A DNA stretch of 21,497 bases from positions 1 through 21,497 of IMG/VR virus record IMGVR_UViG_3300022929_000261; one strand, written 5' to 3'. This document shows positions 5,647 to 12,276 of this stretch, piece by piece (positions within the stretch are counted from its first letter, which is position 1; each line of letters begins with the position of its first letter). The translations under genes were made by a program, and so were the position numbers. Origin of the DNA: a virus. The notes beneath the pieces were generated by a model that made no database searches, was not told where the DNA came from, and worked only from the letters and a program-made list of their open reading frames with translations.

Positions 5647-6256
5647 GACAATAGTATTTGCTTTCGGGAGACTGAATCCTCCCACATCTGGTCACAGTAA
5701 ACTCGTGGATAAAGTATTCAGCGAGGCTCAGAAGCGCCGTGCTGACCATCGGGTTATTGTCAGTCATTCACAAGACAAACATAAAAATCCTCTGACAGCA
5801 CAGCAAAAAATTACCTATCTAAAAAGCATTCATCGAAATATAAAATTCGATGCATCTGATAAACAACATCCTCATTTCATGGCTCATTTGAAAAAAATGT
5901 ATGAGCAAGGATATGAAGAAGTGTTTATGGTTGCTGGTTCAGATAGGGTATTAGAATTTCAGCGGCTCGCTGATAGATACAATGGTAAAGATTACAAATT
6001 CAAAACCATCAAAGTTATTTCTGCTGGTGAACGAGATCCTGATGCCGACGGTGTTGCAGGAATCAGCGGAACAAAAATGAGAGCATTTGCCTCCAACAAC
6101 GATTTCAAATCTTTCAAAATGGGTCTGACACCAGGCGCAAGAGATGCCGATGCTAAGAAATTATTCAATGCGGTAAGAAAAGGTATGCAACTCAAGGAAG
6201 GGCAAGTGCGTTATTTAACATTTGCAAATTTTTTAAAGGAAGAACACAATGAATAA
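5639..6256 (+). CDS. HIGH-type nucleotidyltransferase (cytidylyl/NMN adenylyltransferase-like)
   Basis: A 205-residue nucleotidyltransferase of the alpha/beta-phosphodiesterase superfamily, which transfers AMP or CMP from a nucleoside triphosphate to a phosphate-bearing substrate. It has the first signature FGRLNPPTSGH (9-19, T-x-G-H type) and the second signature ISGTKMR (142-148). Substrate cannot be read; similar phage proteins are often annotated cytidylyltransferase or NMN adenylyltransferase. The last residues, YLTFANFLKEE (192-202), look like the capsid-targeting-type tag seen at the start of three neighbouring proteins, but here it is C-terminal. The start overlaps the previous gene by 8 bases; AGAGGAGA lies upstream at a rather long spacing. 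Confidence 0.75.
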   Translation: MNKTIVFAFGRLNPPTSGHSKLVDKVFSEAQKRRADHRVIVSHSQDKHKNPLTAQQKITYLKSIHRNIKFDASDKQHPHFMAHLKKMYEQGYEEVFMVAGSDRVLEFQRLADRYNGKDYKFKTIKVISAGERDPDADGVAGISGTKMRAFASNNDFKSFKMGLTPGARDADAKKLFNAVRKGMQLKEGQVRYLTFANFLKEEHNE

Positions 6257-6695
6257 AGAAGCAGTATACGAACAATTAAAAATAGATGAAGGTGTTGAGT
6301 ATGAAATCTACAACGATCACCTCGGATACCCAACCTTTGGAGTGGGTCACCTTATCATCGAAAGTGACCCGGAATTCGGAAAACCGGTTGGAACTCCAGT
6401 TGATGAAGAAAGAGTCCGGGAAGTATTTGATAGAGACCTTGAAACTTCCATCGGAGAGTGTCACGCTCTATACGGAGAAGGGTGTTTTGGAGACTTCCCT
6501 GATGAAGTCCAACAAATCCTGGTTAATATGATGTTTAACATGGGTAGAACGAGACTCAGCAAATTCAAGAAAATGAATGAAGCACTCGAGGCTGGCGATT
6601 GGAAGACTGCCGCAGTTGAAGGTCGTGATAGCCGTTGGTACAAGCAAGTTACTAACCGGGCTGAAAGGTTGATGTCCAGACTAGAAGCTGTATAA
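6249..6695 (+). CDS. T4-type lysozyme (endolysin)
   Basis: A 148-residue glycoside hydrolase 24 muramidase that cuts peptidoglycan at the end of infection. The catalytic triad of T4 gpE (E11, D20, T26) is present with identical spacing as Glu14 (IDEG), Asp23 (YNDHLG) and Thr29 (PTFGVGH). The C-terminal family block is also clear: VNMMFNMG, then SRWYKQVTNRAERL. T4 gpE is 164 residues, so this is slightly short but complete. There is no signal peptide, so it needs a holin; none is certain in the window. AAGGAAG sits 7 bases before the ATG, which overlaps the previous stop by 8 bases. Confidence 0.95.
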   Translation: MNKEAVYEQLKIDEGVEYEIYNDHLGYPTFGVGHLIIESDPEFGKPVGTPVDEERVREVFDRDLETSIGECHALYGEGCFGDFPDEVQQILVNMMFNMGRTRLSKFKKMNEALEAGDWKTAAVEGRDSRWYKQVTNRAERLMSRLEAV

Positions 6696-6698
6696 ATA
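6691..6698 (+). promoter_or_regulatory. T4-type late promoter (TATAAATA)
   Basis: A perfect TATAAATA octamer overlapping the last codons of the lysozyme gene, 25 bases before the ATG at 6724. The predicted transcript would start near 6704 and give a leader of about 20 bases. Confidence 0.65.
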
Positions 6699-6723
6699 AT
6701 AAAAAATCTGGGACTTATCTACA

Positions 6724-8715
6724 ATGCAAAAATCTTTTTTAGATTTCATACCCTTGGAAGAAGGTGTCAATGATCCTGGCATCTTCAAAGCTGTCTTTTT
6801 GGCTGGCGGTCCAGGTAGTGGTAAGTCCTTTATTGTTGGACAAACTGCACTCACTTCACTCGGTCTGAAGTTAGTAAACTCTGATGATGCTTTTGAGGCT
6901 TTGCTTCGTAAAGCAAACATAGAAGCAACTCCTGAGAATATTTTCTCAGATAAGGGACAAACGATTCGTGGTAGGGCTAAGAGTCTCACGCAGTCTAGAC
7001 AAAAAGGATTCATTGATGGTAGACTAGGTCTTGTCATTGATGGTACTGGCAAAGACTTTGCTAAGATTCAAAAGCAAGTTGTAGAACTGAGAAAACTCGG
7101 CTACGAATGTGCTATGGTATTTGTCAATACTGACTTAGAAACAGCGCAAAACAGAAATGCCGCAAGAGCAAGAACACTTCCTTCCCAAGCAGTCTCTAAA
7201 ATGTGGAACGATGTACAAAGGAACATCGGTAAGTTTCAGAACTTATTCGGTAGATATATGTTTATCGTTGATAATTCAGACGGCGCTAATTGGGAAGGAG
7301 CTACTATGTCCGTGTATAGACGAGTAAGTCGGTGGGTGAAAGAACCCACACAATCTCCTGCCGCTAAGAGATGGGTTCAGGGTCAAAAGAAGTCTAGGGG
7401 CATAAAAGAAGGAAAAGAACATTCTTGGAAGTCTGAAGGTCATTACACAAAAGACGGTAAAGAATGGAAAGGACCTCAACATGCACACGATGGTCAAGTG
7501 ATGACTGGTGAAAAACACACCGATGATAGTCAGAACTTGTATCACTTCAAAGAACTGCCTAAGCCTGTACAGCAAAAACTTCTTGCTAAGATGAAACTCA
7601 AAGAAGATTTAGGTTTACCCCCAATGCAAAAACTATCTAAACTCAAGCCTACAAAATCTCTTGAGCAAAGACGACAAGCAAAGAGAAGAGAGTCCAATAA
7701 ACCATTCGATGCTAAAATCAAAGACAATGCAATTGATGAGGTGTTTCGTTGGATGATGGATCCTCTTGCTAAAACTGTTCATAGAACTCAGTACAGGGCT
7801 GCCGCTAAGTTGTTGAAACAAATAATTGACCGAAAAAAGAAAGAGGGCGGAGGAAGACTCCGACATGGTATTGAATGGTATGCACTTAAAGCGGCAAAAC
7901 AAGTTTCAGATAAAGTTGATGCAAGAACCCTTGCTAACATGGTAAAAGAAGGCTACGATCCTGTTAAGCATGAATGGGGAACCGATGCTGGCAGAGATTA
8001 TTACTTGAGTCTTACACCTGGTCAGAAAAAGAAAAAGATTGAAGACATCAAGCCCGTTGATACTCCTATCAAAGAGGATTGTGGGTGCGAAGAAGATGAT
8101 GATTGGATGGAATATCTTCATAAAATTGAACTCAGTGGGTTTTCAGATAATGATATAGCAGAGATAGACAATGAAATAGATTCTCTGACCTTCGATGACA
8201 TGGTTGATATGGGACTCTATGATGATGACGAACTTGAAGAAGTCGAAGTTGATGTGCATGATGACATCAATATCACAGAAGAACAACTAGATGAAGTGCT
8301 TTCGATTCAAGGTAGAATGAAGCGCAGATTCCATGCGAGAAGAAACAGACAAAAACTTAAAGTTGCTAGAATGCGCAGAAGCAGAATGGCATCTGACCCT
8401 GGTCGAATTAAGATGAGAGCGGCTAGAGGTGCTAGAGTTTTGATGAAAAAGAGACTAGCCCGAGGCAGAGATATAGGTGCTATGCCACCCGCTGAGAAGG
8501 CTAGAATTGAAACACTGCTCAAAAGATTTCAACCTCTTGTTACCAAGATGGCACAAAGAATGATTCCCCAAGTCCGTAAAGCAGAAATGGGTCGTTTGAA
8601 AAAACGAGGCTCAATGAAACCTCAGGCTTCAAAGAAGTTTAAAATTAAAAAGGGCGGCAGTGCTTCTAAATATAAAGCTAAGAAGTTTAAGATTAAAAAG
8701 GCAGGCAAGAAATGA
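6724..8715 (+). CDS. modular protein: polynucleotide-kinase/zeta-like kinase domain plus basic packaging-type modules
   Basis: A 663-residue modular protein. Residues 1-14 (KSFLDFIPLEE-G) form a capsid-targeting-type tag with an L-E-E site. Residues about 20-200 are a P-loop kinase: Walker A AGGPGSGKS (Lys34), SDDAFE, VIDGTGKDF, and a lid-like block NRNAARARTLPSQAVSKMW, which resembles the RNSKR...P.DVLRSMY region of T4 polynucleotide kinase (from memory) and also zeta-toxin-type kinases. A middle part carries His/Gly-rich and helical modules, then a very acidic linker (about 455-520). The C-terminal 140 residues, after an L-D-E site (522-524), are extremely basic (RMKRRFHARRNRQ...) and end in a KKFKIKK repeat, suggesting nucleic-acid binding. 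A late promoter precedes it; only a weak GGGA serves as ribosome site. Confidence 0.7.
   Translation: MQKSFLDFIPLEEGVNDPGIFKAVFLAGGPGSGKSFIVGQTALTSLGLKLVNSDDAFEALLRKANIEATPENIFSDKGQTIRGRAKSLTQSRQKGFIDGRLGLVIDGTGKDFAKIQKQVVELRKLGYECAMVFVNTDLETAQNRNAARARTLPSQAVSKMWNDVQRNIGKFQNLFGRYMFIVDNSDGANWEGATMSVYRRVSRWVKEPTQSPAAKRWVQGQKKSRGIKEGKEHSWKSEGHYTKDGKEWKGPQHAHDGQVMTGEKHTDDSQNLYHFKELPKPVQQKLLAKMKLKEDLGLPPMQKLSKLKPTKSLEQRRQAKRRESNKPFDAKIKDNAIDEVFRWMMDPLAKTVHRTQYRAAAKLLKQIIDRKKKEGGGRLRHGIEWYALKAAKQVSDKVDARTLANMVKEGYDPVKHEWGTDAGRDYYLSLTPGQKKKKIEDIKPVDTPIKEDCGCEEDDDWMEYLHKIELSGFSDNDIAEIDNEIDSLTFDDMVDMGLYDDDELEEVEVDVHDDINITEEQLDEVLSIQGRMKRRFHARRNRQKLKVARMRRSRMASDPGRIKMRAARGARVLMKKRLARGRDIGAMPPAEKARIETLLKRFQPLVTKMAQRMIPQVRKAEMGRLKKRGSMKPQASKKFKIKKGGSASKYKAKKFKIKKAGKK
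8632..8701 (+). repeat. direct repeat encoding KKFKIKK
   Basis: Two 22-base copies, 8632-8653 and 8680-8701, are identical at 21 positions. They encode KKFKIKK twice at the C-terminus of the kinase-like protein, separated by GGSASKYKA. The repeat lengthens the Lys-rich tail and probably arose by tandem duplication. Confidence 0.8.
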
Positions 8716-8999
8716 TTTCATTTAAAGAATATTTGAATGAAGAAAAAGGTATGGAAGGCATGACCGTCAAGGGTGGTCATAAACTTCCTGTTAGCAAAGG
8801 TGCTGGCTTAACCAAAAAAGGTGTTGAAAAATACCGCAGACAGAACCCTGGTAGCAAACTGCAAACTGCTGTAACTACACCTCCCAGTAAACTTGACCCT
8901 GATAGCAAAGCGGCTAAGAGAAGAAAATCTTTCTGTGCCCGTTCTAGAAGTTGGACAGGCGAAAGAGGTAAAGCCGCCCGTCGTAGATGGAACTGCTAA
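8712..8999 (+). CDS. small basic protein with capsid-targeting-type N-terminus (DUF6321-like)
   Basis: A 95-residue, strongly basic protein. The start MISFKEYLNE-E resembles the T4 capsid-targeting sequence with an L-N-E cleavage site. The rest, including KKGVEKYRRQNPGSKLQTAV, KAAKRRKSFCARS and a C-terminal GKAARRRWNC, matches a conserved phage family that I recall as DUF6321. Its charge suggests DNA binding, like T4 internal proteins. The ATG overlaps the kinase-like gene's stop (ATGA) and the ribosome site is weak, so translation may be coupled. Two Cys residues are conserved in the family as I remember it; their role is unknown. Confidence 0.7.
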   Translation: MISFKEYLNEEKGMEGMTVKGGHKLPVSKGAGLTKKGVEKYRRQNPGSKLQTAVTTPPSKLDPDSKAAKRRKSFCARSRSWTGERGKAARRRWNC

Positions 9000-9000
9000 C

Positions 9001-9453
9001 ATGTATGAGTACAGAGTTATTGTATTAAGAGTGGTAGACGGTGATACGGTTGATGTAGATATTGATTTAGGATTTGGAGTATGGCTCAGGGACGAGAGAG
9101 TCCGTATCATGGGTATAGATACTCCTGAAAGCAGAACGAGAGACAAGGTAGAAAAAGTCTTCGGTCTAGCGGCAAAGTCTAGACTCAAATCTTTGCTAGG
9201 TAAAACTGCTATATTGAAAACGCAAGTCAACAAAGACGGCGAAGACATGAAAGGCAAATTCGGACGCATCTTAGGAGACTTTGTATCTGAAGATGGTCGA
9301 ATGGTAACTGATGTTATGATTGAAGAGGGGCATTGTGTTGCCTACTTCGGTGGATCTAAAGAAGAGATCCAAGAAAAGCACATGGTGAATAGAAAAAAAC
9401 TTATCAGAGAAGGTGTTGTTAAAATGACACTGGAGCAAGCTGGTGTACAGTGA
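9001..9453 (+). CDS. thermonuclease (staphylococcal nuclease-like)
   Basis: A 150-residue SNase-fold nuclease that cuts DNA or RNA to 3'-phosphates with Ca2+. All key residues of the staphylococcal enzyme are visible: VDGDTV (Asp13/Asp15), Arg35 (VRIMG), Asp40-Thr41-Pro-Glu43 (IDTPE) and a later Arg89 (KFGR). There is no signal peptide, so it acts in the infected cell or in the virion. I chose ATG 9001, one base after the previous stop, because the fold begins there; an upstream in-frame ATG at 8893 lies inside the previous gene. No good ribosome site is seen, so it may be translationally coupled. A role in degrading host nucleic acid or in end processing is inference. Confidence 0.85.
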   Translation: MYEYRVIVLRVVDGDTVDVDIDLGFGVWLRDERVRIMGIDTPESRTRDKVEKVFGLAAKSRLKSLLGKTAILKTQVNKDGEDMKGKFGRILGDFVSEDGRMVTDVMIEEGHCVAYFGGSKEEIQEKHMVNRKKLIREGVVKMTLEQAGVQ

Positions 9454-9473
9454 GAAATTTTTTTGCTAAATCA

Positions 9474-9503
9474 ATGACGATGTTTTTTCGTTAAAAGTAT
9501 AAT
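9474..9503 (+). promoter_or_regulatory. possible sigma70-type promoter, weak
   Basis: TATAAT at 9498-9503 with ATGACG at 9474-9479 (4 of 6 matches to TTGACA, spacer 18). The ATG at 9507 is only three bases beyond the -10, so a transcript from here would begin inside the gene. This is either chance in AT-rich spacer or a promoter for genes further on. Confidence 0.25.
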
Positions 9504-9506
9504 ATT

Positions 9507-10058
9507 ATGATTGAAATAATTGATGACATGTTTATCGAACATGGACAGATGCTTGAAGATTACTACTCTACAGTGCAAAAAGCATTTGGTAGTGCAGAGT
9601 GGGACAAGGATGTTATTGTAAGCGGAACCGGAATACAGCTCCGAGGCGCTGATTTGCTTGACACTACAAACTATAATCTAAATAATCCTTCCCGCTCTGA
9701 GTTGGCTGCCATTATCGAAAAGTATTCTTTTTGGAATGATGCATGTCCAGAGTACACGAAGATGTCTATAGAATCTTTGTCTGATTATGTAGGCTTTAAA
9801 GTACACAGAGCCAGATACTTGATGTTGCTTCCTGGACTAGGGCTTCCAATACATACAGACCCCACTGTCCGTTATCATTTTCCACTCATAACAAATTCTA
9901 AGTGTATCTTCGGTACAGTATCTAATATAGATACATTTGAAAATCCTCAGATAGAGCATATGCCTATTAACAACTATTTTTATCAAGTAGACACAACTAA
10001 GCCTCATTTTGTATTTAATGCAGGAAGAGAGCCAAGAATTCATCTTGTGATTTCCTAA
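9507..10058 (+). CDS. 2OG-Fe(II) hydroxylase-like protein (aspartyl beta-hydroxylase-like)
   Basis: A 183-residue protein with a double-stranded beta-helix pattern. The iron ligands are visible as His116-x-Asp118 (LPIHTD) and His167 (KPHFVFNAG), and Arg177 (REPRIHLV) is placed to bind 2-oxoglutarate. This arrangement resembles aspartyl/asparaginyl beta-hydroxylases, which hydroxylate protein side chains, though phage relatives may act on other substrates. The gene is not overlapped by its neighbours and follows a 53-base spacer without a clear ribosome site. The ATG at 9507 gives a natural start (MIEIIDDMF). The next gene has its own late promoter, so this one may be transcribed separately. 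Substrate unknown. Confidence 0.7.
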   Translation: MIEIIDDMFIEHGQMLEDYYSTVQKAFGSAEWDKDVIVSGTGIQLRGADLLDTTNYNLNNPSRSELAAIIEKYSFWNDACPEYTKMSIESLSDYVGFKVHRARYLMLLPGLGLPIHTDPTVRYHFPLITNSKCIFGTVSNIDTFENPQIEHMPINNYFYQVDTTKPHFVFNAGREPRIHLVIS

Positions 10059-10076
10059 TCTTTATAAATAAGATTA
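10056..10076 (+). repeat. 7-base inverted repeat around a late promoter
   Basis: TAATCTT (10056-10062) and AAGATTA (10070-10076) are perfect inverted copies with TATAAAT between them. It could be a hairpin at the end of the hydroxylase transcript, an operator, or chance. There is no T-run, so a terminator is not well supported. Confidence 0.5.
10063..10070 (+). promoter_or_regulatory. T4-type late promoter (TATAAATA)
   Basis: A perfect TATAAATA octamer five bases after the hydroxylase stop codon. The predicted start near 10076 leaves a leader of about 24 bases holding an AGGAG site (10088-10092) before ATG 10100. This is the best-formed late expression unit in the window. Confidence 0.7.
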
Positions 10077-10099
10077 AACAAACAATTAGGAGCAACCAA

Positions 10100-11842
10100 A
10101 TGTCAGATATTGACGCTATCAAGAGAGTGCTGTTAGGCGAAAAGACAGACAGAATGCGAAAGCTGGACCTTCTTGTTCGGCAAGGTATGATGTCTCCTGC
10201 TCAGTTGCCTATGCTACACAGAGGCTTAGAAAAACTGCAAGCGGGTAAAACCCTTAATCCAAACGAAAGAGCCTCTGTTGCTAGAGTCATGGATTCTCTG
10301 TTGTATATTGTCACTGGTGATGACACTGTATTTCAAAGAGCTAAACAGCATACACAGAAAAATCGCTATCAGACTGAAGAACAAGATGTTGAACTAACAG
10401 AAGAAGAAATCGAGTTTGATGAAGAAAAACAAAGACTCGATCCTAAATGTTGGGACGGTTATAAGAAGAAGGGCACCAAGATGAAAGGTGATACCCGTGT
10501 GAATAACTGTGTCAAAGAAGAAGCAAAAGAAGAAGTAGAGCAGGTGCAGGAAGAACTGCCGGATCATTTGAAAAAAATTCTTGATAAGAAAGGAAATATT
10601 GATCCTAAGAAAGTACCAGGAGCTAAAAAATCAGATGCAAAAGTAACTGATGTTACTCCCAAAGGATATGGTCCCAAAGAAGAAGTCGAAATTGACGAAA
10701 AAGTAAAAGACATGTCAATGGGTGAAGTTATCAAAGACTTCCAAAAGTCTGACGCCCCACAATTCAAAGGCAAGTCTAAAGAAAAGAAAAGAGAAATGGC
10801 AATCGCCGCTAAACTAAGTGCGGAGGAAGATATGAAAGAAGGCTACTACAAAGACATGGATACTAAAAAGAAAGAAGATAATAGGTTGGCTAAAAAACCT
10901 ATCAAACTCCGCGGCTTTGGTCCAGACGCTGGTAAGAGCAACATGAGCAATCCAGCAGCCAGAGCGGCTTTGATGAAGAAAGAAGAAGCAGAACAGGTCA
11001 ACGAATATATCACAGCTAAACAAGTAAAAATGGCTAAAGGTATTGCCAACGACCCAAGACATAAGGGTGGCGACATGACTGGCGCCGCCAAGAAAATGGA
11101 AAAGATTAAGAAAGGTCTTTCCAATCACCCAGGTGCGCAGAAAGCACTGAGACAAGCAAACGAAGAGTTTGCTGACTACACGGACGAAGAGTTTGATGCT
11201 TTGATTGAAATGTCCTACAAAGATAAGTTTCAAGCTATGTTGAAGAAGAAAGGCAAGGCACTTGCTGATATGTCAGACGATGAGAAAAAAGGCTTCTTCA
11301 ACTCTGTAGATGCGGCGCATAAAGCAAAGAATGAAAACTTTATGTCCGATATTAAAGGGCAGTTGAACTCTAAAAAGAATGCTAAGGCTTCTGACATTCT
11401 TGCCAAGAGAAAGGCAGACAATGAGAAAGCTGTCAAAGATATGAAGACGATGGCTCCTCATATGAAGAACCCTGCATTGGGCGAAGAAGTAGAGCAGATT
11501 GAGGAGATCACTGCCGCACAGCAAGCCGCAAGAGATGCAAAACAACCCGGCGCAACGAAAGGTATGGCTCCCACTAAAAAAGATAAGCCAGACCTAGTAC
11601 ACAAAGAGCCAAAGAAAGGTCAAAAGCAACCACATGGAGAACACATTGTGGTTCAGATGCGTAAGGCTATCACAGCAAATAAGCCAGTGCAATTTAAAGA
11701 CGGTTCATCGAAGGTCGTCAACAAAGCACACGCACACAAATTCCTGTCGAAGTATATGTCATCTAAACCCGCAAAGAAAGAAGAGATGCATGGTGCGCAC
11801 GACAGTCACGATTCTTTTATGAAACATGTAAACGATAAGTAA
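10100..11842 (+). CDS. modular head-associated-type protein (580 aa)
   Basis: A 580-residue hydrophilic protein of short modules joined by acidic linkers. Modules seen: an N-terminal helical block (1-85); a Cys-containing block CWDGYKKKGTKMKG..NNC (117-137); a basic block YITAKQVKMAKGIANDPR..HP (303-350); MSYKDKFQAMLKKKGK (371-386); and a C-terminal block GEHIVVQMRKAI..AHAHKFLSKYM (513-553). I recall the same blocks shuffled in other marine T4-like phage proteins. The linkers contain (L/I)-x-E sites, for example ELTE-E (101), EIDE-K (200), LIE-M (370) and QIEE-I (469), which fit prohead protease cleavage. It may therefore be a precursor of internal head peptides. Function is inferred, with no enzyme motif. 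It has a strong ribosome site and a late promoter. Confidence 0.65.
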   Translation: MSDIDAIKRVLLGEKTDRMRKLDLLVRQGMMSPAQLPMLHRGLEKLQAGKTLNPNERASVARVMDSLLYIVTGDDTVFQRAKQHTQKNRYQTEEQDVELTEEEIEFDEEKQRLDPKCWDGYKKKGTKMKGDTRVNNCVKEEAKEEVEQVQEELPDHLKKILDKKGNIDPKKVPGAKKSDAKVTDVTPKGYGPKEEVEIDEKVKDMSMGEVIKDFQKSDAPQFKGKSKEKKREMAIAAKLSAEEDMKEGYYKDMDTKKKEDNRLAKKPIKLRGFGPDAGKSNMSNPAARAALMKKEEAEQVNEYITAKQVKMAKGIANDPRHKGGDMTGAAKKMEKIKKGLSNHPGAQKALRQANEEFADYTDEEFDALIEMSYKDKFQAMLKKKGKALADMSDDEKKGFFNSVDAAHKAKNENFMSDIKGQLNSKKNAKASDILAKRKADNEKAVKDMKTMAPHMKNPALGEEVEQIEEITAAQQAARDAKQPGATKGMAPTKKDKPDLVHKEPKKGQKQPHGEHIVVQMRKAITANKPVQFKDGSSKVVNKAHAHKFLSKYMSSKPAKKEEMHGAHDSHDSFMKHVNDK

Positions 11843-11863
11843 ACCTTAAAGGAGAGATTAAAA

Positions 11864-12265
11864 ATGTCCGCATGGTCTAAATCAGAAAAGCCTGTAGTTA
11901 CAGGTATTCCCGCTTCTGAAATCTACATGGTAGATGAAGCAGAATGTGCCGCTACACCTGGAATTGCACAGCCCGGTTGGGTTCGCCGCAAAGTACAGGG
12001 TTCCAGAGTTGTTTATGAAACTCTTGTTGCAATGGCAGATGCCGCTACTGATGCTGAATATGAAGCCGCAGTTGGTGTTGTTGCTACAGCACTTGTTAAC
12101 GGTACAGAGTACAAAATTCTTACCACAGGTGACACCGACTTCACATTGGTTGGCGCTACAGACTCTAATCCAGGCACAGTCTTCACCGCTACTGGTGCTG
12201 GCGTAGGAACTGGTACTGCTGTTGCTACTGCCGATGATGACGATGACGAATTCCCTGACTCATAA
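11864..12265 (+). CDS. probable virion structural protein
   Basis: A 133-residue acidic protein. The N-terminal half contains GIAQPGWVRRKVQGSRVVYE, a block I remember from small marine phage virion proteins. The C-terminal half, VNGTEYKILTTGDTDFTLVG followed by a Gly/Thr-rich FTATGAGVGTGTAV, is a beta-rich module widespread in phage tail and decoration proteins. It ends in an Asp-rich tail. AAGGAGAG (11849-11856) is a strong ribosome site. It sits in a run of three genes each with a strong Shine-Dalgarno sequence, as expected for abundant virion proteins. Its exact place in the virion is unknown. Confidence 0.6.
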   Translation: MSAWSKSEKPVVTGIPASEIYMVDEAECAATPGIAQPGWVRRKVQGSRVVYETLVAMADAATDAEYEAAVGVVATALVNGTEYKILTTGDTDFTLVGATDSNPGTVFTATGAGVGTGTAVATADDDDDEFPDS

Positions 12266-12276
12266 GGAGTAAAATT

